Position numbers and translations under genes: made by a program. The notes beneath the pieces are model-generated. The model worked only from the letters and a program-made list of their open reading frames with translations, was not told the DNA's origin and ran no database searches. Source: Helianthus annuus (Eukaryota > Streptophyta > Magnoliopsida > Asterales > Asteraceae). Taken from it: DNA of 64,000 bases. The DNA lies in assembly GCF_002127325.2 (NCBI RefSeq), contig NC_035433.2, forward strand, positions 83,705,267 to 83,769,266, in the 5' to 3' direction. Numbering within the stretch: the stretch's first letter is position 1; each line of letters opens with the position of its first letter. This document shows, piece after piece, positions 22,817 to 35,550 of this stretch.

Positions 22817-23845
22817 CTAGAAAAGAACTGGTAGCTTTGAATCTGAAAGCATCGTCCTAGCGGCTTCAATCAACGTCCTGTTTTTCCTCTCAGCGACTCC
22901 ATTCTGTTGAGGCGTATAAGGAGCGGAATATTGATGTTCAATTCCCTTTCGAAGACAGTAGAGATCCAGAATACGATTCTTGAACTCCGTGCCATTATCA
23001 CTCCTTATCCTCTTGATCCTTGCTTCATGGACGTTTTCCAATTTTGTAAAAAGATCAATCAGCATCTCTGCTGTCTCATCTTTAGTACCTAAAAAGAAAA
23101 CCCATGAATAACGTGAGTAATCATCAGTGACAACAAGACAGTAGTACTTTCCACCTATGCTCCTTACGTTCACTGGACCGAATAGATCCATGCGAAGTAA
23201 TTTATAAGGGGCATTAATGGAATTTACTGTTTTAGACTTATGAGGTTTCTTGTGTTGTTTTCCCTTTTGACATGGAAGACATTTATCTTCCACTTGAAAC
23301 CTCAGCAATGGAACTCCTTTCACTACCTCATTTTTAATAATGTAATTCATCTTGCGGTAGTGAATGTGAGCCATGCGTCTGTGCCACAACATTGATTCAG
23401 CTTCAGATGCTTTTGACAGTAAACACGCCACCGCAGCAGTTGGATCTTTGGCACCCATGTCCATGACATAAGTATCATTTTTCCTTGGTGCACGCATCAC
23501 TATCCAATCGTCCGGAATGACCAAACCCGGTTTCAACACCAATGCCTCAGTATTTGTAAAATGGACCGAGTGACCCTTGTCGCAGACTTGTGACACGCTC
23601 ATCAGATTGTGTTTCAGCTGCTCAACATAGTTCACTTTGTCCAATGTGATCTTCCCATTCGTCACTTTTCCTCTTCCAGTAATCCTACCACCTTTAGCAC
23701 CAGCAAAGTTAACATGTCCACCATCATATTCTTCAAATTCAGAAAACAACCTCGCATCCCCCGTCATGTGCCTGGAGCAGCCACTATCAACATACCATAG
23801 GTTGATAATCCTCCTTAGCAGCTCCTGCACACACCAGCCAAAAGA
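22817..23845 (-). pseudogene. pol: Copia pol, N-terminal part: protease and integrase, ended by TAG
   Basis: Starts with the protease motif WYVDSGCSRHMTG, then the GAG-pre-integrase zinc finger (His pair in WHRRMAHIHY, CLPC), then the integrase core with MDLFGPV, SDNGTEFKN and APYTPQQNGVAERKN (D, D, E). The frame ends at TAG 22819-22817 where a Trp codon is expected before GEAVNTA, a likely TGG to TAG change. Upstream the frame opens right after a TAA at 23848-23846 that closes gag in the same frame, so pol would need stop readthrough or another mechanism. Confidence 0.9.
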
Positions 23846-26800
23846 TTAGTTAGAGTGGGGGACCCAAGCCTTGATGGTCTTGGGTCGTCCAGATTCATCA
23901 ACTACAGGAACATCCATCCAATGTCCATCACTCCTAACTGGAGTCTTGGATCTTGGACCTGTTGATGGAAATGGGGCAGGATTTCCATAAGGTCTCTGGT
24001 CCTGTGGGTTCCTATATGTGTTTGGACTATGTGACCTTTGAAATCTTGAGTTTTGATTCCAAGAAGCTTGATTGTTGTAATTTCTAAAGCCATTGTTATA
24101 AAAAGTTCGACCACCATTATGTTGGTATCGATTTTGATATTGACCTTGACTTCTGAAATTATTTGAATTTTGATTGTTCGTTCTTGGTGAACCACTTCTA
24201 GGTGTCGCATGTCTGCCTGAAGTAGATTCAGGCTGAAATCTTGGTTGATTTCTTTGAAAACGAGGAACTTGAGGAGTTCCTTTTTCAGCCTTATCTACAC
24301 CACTAGCAACACCCTGTTGTTGCTTTGGAGCAGATTTCTTTGAGAGTTAGACTCTCTTTCCTTTTTATCACCGTTCTTTTCTGGTGACTTCCCTCTCTGT
24401 TTCTCACTAACTTGTGCTTCAATCTTTTTGTTAGGACAACAGCTAGCTACATGTCCCTTTGTGTGACATTTGAAACACGATCTCTTTTTCGAAGACTTCT
24501 CACCTGAATCCTTTGAACTAGATTCTGGTTTTGATGATGATGCCTTGGAAGGATTTTGTTCAGTTTGCTTAATTTCAGATTTTTCTATGTTTTTGTTTTT
24601 AGCAAACTCTACATTTGATTCCTTTTCGATAACAGCTGTTTTGGTTTTCATATCACTTCCTTGAACAAAATTAACCCTTTTAACAAAAGTTTGATTATTG
24701 TTTTTAGAAGGTGTATTTTTCTTTTTCAAAACAGGTTTGCTGTTATTTTCTTTCTTAGCATCATTATCTTCAAACACATCATCTTGACTGGATGTGAAAC
24801 TACTTGGTGATGTTGACAGAAAGTCTGTGAACTCATATTCATCAGGTAAGAAAGAATAGTCATGACTAAGAGGAGGTGGGACTTCATTAAAGCCCTGGAA
24901 TCCCACAGTCTTCTTATCATTACTCTTCTTTAACCCGTCCATCATATGTTTCATAACAAAAGTAGAATCCCTGAATTGACCTAATTTCTTTTCAGGTTCA
25001 ACAATTTTAAGTTGTGCATCTGACAACTCTTTGTTTTTATCAGAAATCTCTTTTGTTTTCTCAGCCATCATGTCATGAGCTAAGTCAATGACTTGAAGTT
25101 TTTCATTCAGTTTGCAGGTTAAAGCTTCAATTTCAGCTTCATAGCCTTTTATCTTTTTCAAATATGATGACTCGTTTCTTTTAGCAAAGAAATTTGACTC
25201 TTTTACGTTAGACATTTCGCTCACAAGACTTTTGTTTTGAGTTGACAGTTTGTCAACTTCACCCTGTAGTTCACGACACTTTAAACAAACAGAAGTGACA
25301 GAGTTACTTTCCTCTCCGGTCGATTTGTCTGAGTTTGCCATGAGAGCAGCAAGTTGAGCTTCCATTCTTTTGATAATTTCATCTTTCTCTTCAGCTTCCA
25401 TTTCATGCTCAGACTCTGGCTTTTCCTCTTCTGCTTCTGTTGTCTGATCAACCTTCTTTACCTCAGCATCACTTTCTTTCTCAACATTTGCTTTAGTTTC
25501 AGCTTCTTCAACTGGCACGATCTCTGCCATAAATGCTTGTGTAACATTCTCATCTTTTTCCAAGTGAATGCTCCAGTCATATGATCCCTCTCTTGCAGTA
25601 GGAATCAACGCCCTTGAGTTAGAGTTGTTTGATGAATTTCTATTGTTTGAACTCTGGCTCGAAGTCTCATGCTTTTGTTTCTGACACTCCCTAGCGAAGT
25701 GACCATAACTCTGACAGTTAAAGCACCTGACTTTTGCCTTGTCAAAACCTACATTCTTCCCCACAAACTTCCTTCCAGTTCTGTTCATGAACCTCTTCAC
25801 ACGCCTCGAAATCATGGCCATCTGCCATTGTAAATCCATCTCTTCTAAATCATCAGGGTCAATCTGATCATAATCTTCATCCAAAGTAGCAGGATCAGAT
25901 ATCTTCCCCTGAATGTAATTCTCATACGAAGCAACAAACGAAGCAAGTAGTGGGAGATGTTCTTCAGCAGACTTTACACTCATAGGCATTGACTTTGCAC
26001 TGCTTGTTTGCTTAGAAGCTGATGGTCTCTTAACTCCTGTTGAACCTCCTGAAGCAGCTACAAAACACACATCACCATCCTCATTAACTGTAACCTGCTC
26101 ATTATCACATGAAAGAAAAGCAGTGGCAGAGTCGCTAGAAGCATCATGAGATGAAGAAGATGCAAGCCCATTGTAGATCCCTGGATCTTGAACCTGATCA
26201 TATCCAGTGTCCTTCTTCTTCATGCTGAGCTCATAAGCTCTTAGCTTTCCAACAACTTCTTCCAGCTCCTTTGTTTCATATTCAGCTTCTCCTTTTATCA
26301 TGAGAGTGTAAAAAATCCCATTTAGCAGGCAGGGCATCTAGCAGCTTGTCATTTTTCTCTATGTCAGAATAGCAGTCTATATCATAATTATCCAGCTCTG
26401 ACATCAGATGGTAGTATCGAGTGATGATGTCCTCAAGTGACTCATTCTTCATGTGCTTAAACACAACAAACTGCTTCTTCAGAAGATCAACTTTGTTCTT
26501 TTTGAAATCAGGATTTCCTTCATATCTCTTCTCTAGAGCATCCCACATTTCCTTTGAAGTAGTGTACTTTTTAAAGGTATGTTTGATACTATCAGGTAGG
26601 GACATCTTGATGGCAGCCAATGCTCTCTTTTCAGCCTCATACATCTTTTTATCATTCTCCTGCATGTTCACATAGGCTGTGACACGAGGTCTGCCTTCAA
26701 AGTCATGTGTAGGGTTTGTGTATCCATCAGCAATACAGATCCACATGCGAGTGTCCTGATATTCAATGAAGGATTGAAACCTATCCTTCCATGTCAAGTA

Positions 26801-26893
26801 GTTTTCTACCTTCATCATCTTAGGTGGTTTGTTGGTTGTGCCAACCTCATGCTCCATCCTTAAGAGTTCGTTCAATTTAGTCATGCTCGACAT
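23846..26893 (-). pseudogene. gag: Copia gag, long, with two frameshifts
   Basis: The ATG at 26893 opens a frame starting MSSMTKLNELLRMEH, with the UBN2/DUF4219-type gag domain (LTWKDRFQSFIEYQ, SKEMWDALEKRYEG). A homopolymer at 26310-26315 (six T on the sense strand) shifts the frame by one. The protein continues in a second frame with zinc knuckle [14 protein letters not shown], a Glu/Lys-rich region with heptad-like coiled-coil segments (about 24950-25500) and a second knuckle [15 protein letters not shown] further shift near 24345 leads into an Asn/Gln/Arg-rich tail that ends at TAA 23848-23846. About 1000 residues if unbroken, long for copia gag. Confidence 0.85.
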
Positions 26894-27624
26894 TTTAACG
26901 TAAGCAGACTGGTAAAACCGTATAAATTGTGTCCGAAATCTGTTTTTACCAAATTATACCGTTAGACTCGTCTCGACATTTTTTTTGTCCTAAAAATCCA
27001 ACGAACCCAACGGTGCAAACGGTTTACTGAGATGAGCTACGGTTAATTTCCTAATCACGAAACAGTGAAATTTTTCTTACGCAAGCCAAGAAAAATTCCA
27101 CCCCGTTCGAAATGGTCCGAAATTGTCCGAAATGGCCCTAAATCCGTAATGACCACCTCCTGGTCCGAAATGAGTTCTTCTGGTCCGAAATGAGGCTCAC
27201 TAATCCGTAATGATAACAGTCTGATCCGAAATCACACCTTCTGGTCCGAAATCAAGCCAAACTGGTCCGAAATTCAACTGATTAATCCGAAATGGAACAG
27301 TTCAATCCGAAATGCAAGCCTGATGATCCGAAATGCAGATTTGAAAATCCGAAATGCAATCAGAAGATCCGTAATGGTCCGTAATTGCTTGTTTTTGGTC
27401 CGAAATTTTTGCTGATAATCCGAAATGACTGATTTTTGATCCGAAATCCAAGCCTTTTGATCAGTAATGGTCCGAAATGCTTGAAGTTTATCGGGAATTG
27501 AAGCAGCTAATCCGAAATCAACAGCAGAAACCCTAAAACAGCCGTTAAACACGTCCAAACCTCCGATTTTCTGCAGAAAACGATTCTGAACCGAGCAAAA
27601 CAAGAGCCGAATGCTCTGATACCA
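26894..27624 (-). promoter_or_regulatory. Copia leader with PBS and iterated TCCGAAAT motif
   Basis: The PBS (minus TGGTATCAGAGC, initiator tRNA-Met) lies at 27624-27613, two bases from the LTR. From 27105 to 27520 about 22 copies of TCCGAAAT or TCCGTAAT (plus strand) recur every 15-22 bp. A minus-strand open frame at 27274-27603 is a by-product of this motif (repeated Phe-Arg-Ile/Thr) and is not called as a gene. Confidence 0.85.
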
Positions 27625-27626
27625 AT

Positions 27627-28091
27627 TGTAAATCCCCTAAAACATGCGGATCGTAACAGAATCGTCGATCTAACCTAGAGTGCGGAATCCCCTAGATCAG
27701 ATTTCACAGAAAAGTGTAGAAAACAGTAATTCCTACAAACCCGATCTTTATTGATTATCTTCGTAACGATTACAATCAATCAAGATCCTAATTCGTCCAA
27801 GCCTTTCTCTTTCACGAATTCTCTCCAAGTGATTAAGGTGATTAGATCATTAACCTAAACCCTAATGCTAAGCTTTGTTTATATAGGACAAAGCTTTGCA
27901 TATGGGCTAGGTCTTGGGCAAGGCCCATTTCGCAAACCCTCCCCCATATGTGGGTTTGGTTTGGCCCAATCACTCTTACTTCACTATTGCAAACTATTAC
28001 GAAGCTAAACCCGCTAACCGTTTATCGTTTTACTAATTACAAGATATCCAAAGACCAAATCTAAGCTGTTGTCACAAAACATGCACCAACA
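27627..28091 (-). repeat. Copia 5' LTR
   Basis: 465 bp, about 98.5 percent identical to the other LTR by eye. The TATA box lies in the loop of the 9-bp inverted repeat at 27870-27896. Confidence 0.93.
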
Positions 28092-31000
28092 ATTGCCCTT
28101 GATTTTCTTGACTGTATATCTCTTAAATGTCAACATATACACGTGTGATTTAGTTTACGAAGATTTTTCAATGCCGAGAACCTCGATCAGAGTATAAAAA
28201 AGGCGTAAGGTTCACAATGGTGTAAAATTAAAATAGGATATACCGGGCTAGGTTTCGAGTTACAGGAACAAGGGCTAAACCAACCACCCAAGAATGGAAT
28301 CGTCGAGCGAAAACACTTGACAACCTCCTAGGAGCAGCTTATCTTGCCACCAGACCTTTCTCCATCAATTAGGAGTCTGATGCCATGACTAAACACATTC
28401 CTTATACTGTAGCCATTTGTTGAGTGTGTTTTTTTTGGCGTCTAATCCGCATATATAAAACCATTGCCCTTGATTTTCTTGACTGTATATCTCTTAAATG
28501 TCAACATATACACGTGTGATTTAGTTTGTGAAGATTTTTCAATGCCGAGAACCTTGATCAGAGAGTAAAAAAGGCGTAAGGTTCACAATGGTGTAAAATT
28601 AAAATGGGATATACCGGGCTAGGATTCGAGTTACAGGAACAAGGGCCAAACCAACCAACCAAGAATGGAATCGTCGAGCAAAAACACTTGACAACCTCCT
28701 AGAAGCAGCTTTTCTTGCCACCAGACCTTTCTCCATCAATTAGGAATCTGATGCCGTCACTAAACACATTCCTTAAATTATAGTTAATTGTTAAATGTTT
28801 TTTTTGGTGTCTAATCCGCATATATATCACCATTGCCCTTGATTTTCTTGACTGTATATCTCTTAAATGTCAACATATACACGTATGATTTAGTTCACGA
28901 AGATTTTTCAATGCCGAGAAGCTCGATTAAAGAGTAAAAAAGGCGTAAGGTTCACAATGGTGTAAAATTAAAATGGGATATATCGGGCTAGGATTCGAGT
29001 TACAGGAACAAGGGCCAAACCAACCACCCAAGAATGGAATCGTCGAGCGAAAACACTTGACAACCTCCTAGAAGCAGCTTTTCTTACCACCAGACCTTTC
29101 TCCATCAATTAGGAATCTGATGTCGTCACTAAACAAATTCCTTAAATTGTAGCCATTTGTTGTGTGTTTTTTTTGGTGTCTAATCCGCATATATATCACC
29201 ATTGCCCTTGATTTTCTTGATTGTATATCTCTTTAATGTCAACATATACAAGTGTCATTTAGTTTATGAAGTCTTTTCAACGTCGAGAACCTCGATCAGA
29301 GAGTAAAAAAGGCGTAAGGTTCATAATGGTGTAAAATTAAAATGGGATATACCGGGCTAGGATTCGAGTTACAGGAACAAGGGCCAAACCAACCACCCAA
29401 GAATGGAATCGTCGAGCGAAAACACTTGACAACCTGCTAGAAACAACTTTTCTTGCCACCAGACCTTTCTCCATCAATTAGGAATCTGATGCCGTCACTA
29501 AACACATTTCTTAAATTGTAGCCATTTGTTGAGTGTTTTCTTGGTGTCTAATCCGCATATGTATCACCATTACCCTTGATTTTCTTGACTGTATATCTCT
29601 TAAATGTCAACATATACACGTGTGATTTAGTTTACGAAGATTTTTCAATGCCAAGAACCTCGATCAGAGAGTAAAAAAGGCGTAAGGTTCATTATGGTGT
29701 AAAATTAAAATGGGATATACCGGGCTAGGATTCGAGTTACAGGAACAAGGGCCAAACCAACCACCCAAGAATGGAATCGTCGAGCGAAAACACTTGACAA
29801 CCTCCTAAAAGCAGCTTTTCTTGCCACCAGACCTTTCTGCATCAATTTAGAATCTGATGCTGTCGATAAACACATTCCTTAAATTGTAACCATTTGTTGA
29901 GTGTTTTTTTTGGTGTCTAATCCGCATATATATCATCATTGCCCTTAATTTTGTTGACTGTATATCTCTTGTATGTCAACATATACACGTGTGATTTAGT
30001 TTACAAAGATTTTTCAATGCTAAGAACCTCGATCAGAGAGTAAAAAAGGCGTAAGGTTCACAATGGTGTAAAATTAAAATGGGATATACCGGGCTAGGAT
30101 TTGAGTTACAGGAAGAAGGGCCAAACCAACCACCCAAGAATGGAATCGTCGAGCGAAAACACTTGACAACCTCCTAGAAGCAGCTTTTCTAGCCACCAGA
30201 CCTTTCTCCATCAATTAGGAATCTGATGCCATCACTAAACACATTCCATAAATTGTAGCCATTTGTTTACAGTTTTTTGTGGTGTCTAATCCGCATATAT
30301 ATATCACCATTGCCCTCGATTTTCTTGACTGTATATCTCTTAAATGTCAACATATACACGTGTGATTTAGTTTACGAAGATTTTTCAATGCCAAGAACCT
30401 CGATCAGAGAGTAAAAACGGCGTAAGGTTCATAATGGTGTAAAATTAAAATGGGATATACCGGGCTAGGATTCGAGTTACAGGAACAAGGGCCAAGCCAA
30501 CCACCCAAGAATGGAATCATCGAGCGAAAACACTTGACAACCTCCTAGAAACAGCTTTTCTTGCCACCAGACCTTTCTCCATCAATTAGGAATCTGATGC
30601 CGTCACTAAACACATTTCTTAAATTGTAGCCATTTGTTGAGTGTTTTTTTGGTGTCTAATCCGCATATATATCACCATTGCCCTTGATTTTCTTGACTGT
30701 ATATCTCTTAAATGTCAACATATATACACGTGTGATTTAGTTTACGAAGATTTTTCAATGCCAAGAACCTCGATCAGAGAGTAAAAAGGGCATAAGGTTC
30801 ATTATGGTGTAAAATTAAAATGGGATATACCGGGCTAGGATTCGAGTTACAGGAACAAGGGCCAAACCAACCACCCAAGAATGGAATCGTCGAGCGAAAA
30901 CACTTGACAACCTCCTAGAAGCAGCTTTTCTTGCCACCAGACCTTTCTGCATCAATTTGGAATATGATGCCATCACTAAACACATTCCTTAAATTGTAGC

Positions 31001-34000
31001 CATTTGTTGAGTGTTTTTTTTGGTGTCTAATCCGCATATATATCACCATTGGCCTTAATTTTCTTGACTGTATATCTCTTATATGTCAACATATACACGT
31101 GTGATTTAGTTTACAAAGATTTTTCAATGCCAAGAACCTCGATCAGAGAGTAAAAAAGGCGTAAGGTTCACAATGGTGTAAAATTAAAATGGGATATACC
31201 GGGCTAGGATTTGAGTTACAGGAAGAAGGGCCAAACCAACCACCCAAGAATGGAATCGTCGAGCGAAAACACTTGACAACCTCCTAGAAGCAGCTTTTCT
31301 CGCCACCAGACCTTTCTCCATTAATTAGTAATCTGATGCCATCACTAAACACATTCCTTAAATTGTAGCCATTTGTTTAGTGTTTTTTTTGGTGTCTAAT
31401 CCGCATATATATCACCATTGCCCTTGATTTTCTTGACTGTATATCTCTTTAATGTCAACATATACACGTGTGATTTAGTTTACGAAGATTTTTCAATGCC
31501 AAGAACCTCGATCAGAGAGTAAAAAAGGCGTAAGGTTCATAATGGTGTAAAATTAAAATGGGATATACCGGGCTAGGATTCAAGTTACAGGAACAAGAGC
31601 CAAACCAACCACCCAAGAATGGAATCGTCGAGCGAAAACACTTGACAACCTCCTAGAAACAGCTTTTCTTGCCACCAGACCTTTCTGCATCAATTTGGAA
31701 TCTGATGCCGTCACTAAACACATTCCTTAAATTGTAGCCATTTGTTGAGTGTTTTTTTTGGTGTCTAATCCGCATATATATCACCATTGCCCTTGATTTT
31801 CTTGACTGTATATCTCTTAAATGTCAACATATACACGTGTGATTTAGTTTACGAAGATTTTTCAATGCCAAGAACCTCGATCAGAGAGTAAAAAAGGCGT
31901 AAGGTTCATTATGGTGTAAAATTAAAATGGGATATACCGGGCTAGGATTCGAGTTACAGGAATTAGGGCCAAACCAACCACCCAAGAATGGAATCGTCGA
32001 GCGAAAACACTTGACAACCTCCTAGAAGCAGCTTTTCTTGCCACCAGACCTTTCTGCATCAATTTTGAATCTGATGCCGTCACTAAACACATTCCTTAAA
32101 TTGTAGCCATTTGTTGAGTGTTTTTTTTGGTGTCTAATCCGCATATATATCACCATTGCCCTTAATTTTCTTGACTGTATATCTCTTATATGTCAACATA
32201 TACACGTGTGATTTAGTTTACAAAGATTTTTCAATGCTGAGAACCTCGATCAGAGAGTAAAAAAGGCGTAAGGTTCACAATGGTGTAAAATTAAAATGGG
32301 ATATACCGGGCTAGGATTTGAGTTACAGGAAGAAGGGCCAAACCAACCACCCAAGAATGGAATCGTCGAGCGAAAACACTTGACAACCTCCTAGAAGCAG
32401 CTTTTCTAGCCACCAGACCTTTCTCCATCAATTAGGAATCTGATGCCATCACTAAACACATTCCTTAAATTGTAGCCATTTGTTTAGTGTTTTTTTTGGT
32501 GTCTAATCCGCATATATATCACCATTGCCCTTGATTTTCTTGACTGTATATCTCTTAAATGTCAACATATACATGTGTGATTTAGTTTACGAAGATTTTT
32601 CAATGCCAAGAACCTCGATCAGAGAGTAAAAAAGGCGTAAGGTTCATTATGGTGTAAAATTAAAATGGGATATACCGGGCTAGGATTCGAGTTACAGGAA
32701 CAAGGGCCAAACCAACCACCCAAGAATGGAATCGTCGAGCGAAAACACTTGACAACCTCCTAGAAGCAGCTTTTCTTGCCACCAGACCTTTCTGCATCAA
32801 TTTGGAATCTGATGCCGTCACTAAACACATTCCTTAAATTGTAGCCATTTGTTGAGTGTTTTTTTGGTGTCTAATCCGCATATATATCACCATTGCCCTT
32901 AATTTTCTTGACTGTATAACTCTTATATGTCAACATATACACGTGTGATTTAGTTTACAAAGATTTTTCAATGCTGAGAACCTCGATCAGAGAGTAAAAA
33001 AGGCGTAAGGTTCACAATGGTGTAAAATTAAAATGGGATATACCGGGCTAGTATTTGAGTTACAGGAAGAAGGGCCAAACCAACCACCCAAGAATGGAAT
33101 CGTCGAGCGAAAACACTTGACAACCTCCTAGAAGCAGCTTTTCTAGCCACCAGACCTTTCTCCATCAATTAGGAATCTGATGCCATCACTAAACACATTC
33201 CTTAAATTGTAGCCATTTGTATAGTGTTTTTTTTTGGTGTCTAATCCGCATATATATCACCATTGCCCTTGATTTTCTTGACTGTATATCTCTTAAATGT
33301 CAACATATACACGTGTGATTTAGTTTACGAAGATTGTTCAATGCCGAGAACCTCGATCAGAGTATAAAAAGGCGTAAGGTTCACAATGGTGTAAAATTAA
33401 AATGGGATATACCGGGCTAGGATTCGAGTTACAGGAACAAGGGCTAAACCAACCACTCAAGAATGGAATCGTCGAGCGAAAACACTTGACAACCTCCTAG
33501 GAGCAGCTTATCTTGCCACCAGACCTTTCTCCATCAATTAGGAGTCTGATGCCATCACTAAACACATTCCTTATATTGTAGCCATTTGTTGAGTGTGTTT
33601 TTTTTGGCGTCTAATCCGCATATATAAAACCATTGCCCTTGATTTTCTTGACTGTATATCTCTTAAATGTCAACATATACACGTGTGATTTAGTTTGTGA
33701 AGATTTTTCAATGCCGAGAACCTTGATCAGAGAGTAAAAAAGGCGTAAGGTTCACAATGGTGTAAAATTAAAATGGGATATACCGGGCTAGGATTCGAGT
33801 TACAGGAACAAGGGCCAAACCAACCAACCAAGAATGGAATCGTCGAGCAAAAACACTTGACAACCTCCTTGAAGCAGCTTCTCTTGCCACCAGACCTTTC
33901 TCCATCAATTAGGAATTTGATGCCGTCACTAAACACATTCCTTAAATTGTAGTCATTTGTTGTGTGTTTTTCTTGGTGTCTAATCCGCATATATATCACC

Positions 34001-35457
34001 ATTGCCCTTGACTTTCTTGACTGTATATCTCTTAAATGTCAACATATACACGTGTGTTTTAGTTTACGAAGATTTTTCAATGCCGAGAACCTCGATCAGA
34101 GAGTAAAAAAGGCGTAAGGTTCATAATGGTGTAATATTAAAATAGGATATACCGGGCTAGGATTCGAGTTACAAGAACAAGGGCTAAACCAACCACCAAA
34201 AAATGGAATCGTCGAGCGAAAACACTTGACAACCTCCTAGGAGCAGCTTTTCTTGGCACCAGACCTTTCTCCATCAAGTAGGAATCTGATGCCATCACTA
34301 AACACTTTCTTAAATTGTAGCCATTTGTTGAGTGTGTTTTTTTTGGCGTCTAATCCGCATATATATCACCATTGCCCTTGATTTTCTTGACTGTATATCT
34401 CTTAAATGTCAAGATATACACGTGTGTTTTAGTTTATGAAGATTTTTCAATGCCGAGAACCTCGATCAGAGAGTAAAAAATGCGGAAGGTTCACAATGGT
34501 GTTTAATTAAAATGGGATATACCGGGCTAGGATTCGAGTTCCAGGAACAAGGGCCTAACCAACCACCCAAGAATGGAATCGTCGAGCAAAAACACTTGAT
34601 AACCTCCTAGAAGTAGCTTTTCTTGCCACCAGACCTTTCTCCATCAATTAGGAATCTGATGCCGTCACTAAACACATTTCTTAAATTGTAGCCATTTGTT
34701 GAGTGTTTTTTTTGGTGTCTAATCCGCATATATATCACCATTGCCCTTGATTTTCTTGACTGTATATCTCTTAAACGTCAACATATACACGTATAAATTA
34801 GTTCACGAAGATTTTTTAATGCCGAGAACCTCGATCAGAGAGTAAAAAAGGCGTAAGGTTCAAAATGGTGTAAAATGAAAATGGGATATACCGGGCTAGG
34901 ATTCGAGTTACAGGAACAAGGGCCAAACCAACCACCCAAGAATGCAATCCTCGAACGAAAACACTTGACAACCTCCTAGAAGCAGCTTTTCTTGCCACCA
35001 GACCTTTTTCCATCTATTAGGAATCTGATGCCGTCACTAAACACATTCCTTAAATTGTAGCCATTTGTTGAGTGTTTTTCTTGGTGTCTAATCCGCATAT
35101 ATATCACCATTGCCCTTGATTTTCTTGACTGTATATCTTTTAAATGTCAACATATACACGTGTGATTTAGTTTACGAAGATTTTTCAATGCCGAGAACCT
35201 CGATCAGAGAGTAAAAGGCGTAAGGTTCACAATGGTGTAAAGTTAAAATGGTATATACTGGGCTAGGATTCGAGTTACAGGAACATGGGCAAAACCAACC
35301 ACCCAAGAATGGAATCGTCGAGCGAAAACACTTGACAACCTCCTAGAAGCAGCTTTTCTTGCCACCAGACCTTTCTCCATCAATTAGGAATCTGATGCCG
35401 TCATTAAACACATTCCTTAAAACGTAGCCATTTGTTGAGTGTTTTTTAGTGTCTAAT

Positions 35458-35550
<93 letters not shown>

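Larger units (their letters stand above)
18543..28091 (-). mobile_element. Ty1/copia LTR retrotransposon, 9549 bp, complete but coding-defective
   Basis: Two 465-bp LTRs (18543-19007, 27627-28091) begin TGTAAATCCCC and end ACCAACA. The TSD ATTGC is at 18538-18542 and 28092-28096, inserted in a satellite monomer. By eye the LTRs differ at about 7 positions. Minus-strand order: PBS, long leader, gag, protease, integrase, RT, RNase H, about 1.5 kb of noncoding DNA, PPT, LTR. This order (integrase before RT) marks copia. A large gag with two zinc knuckles and coiled-coil segments suggests a SIRE-like lineage, but the short LTR makes that tentative. Confidence 0.95.

Noticed and set aside
27274..27603. 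Minus-strand 109-codon open frame in the copia leader
   Set aside because: Its Phe-Arg-Ile/Thr repeats are just the translated TCCGAAAT motif array.
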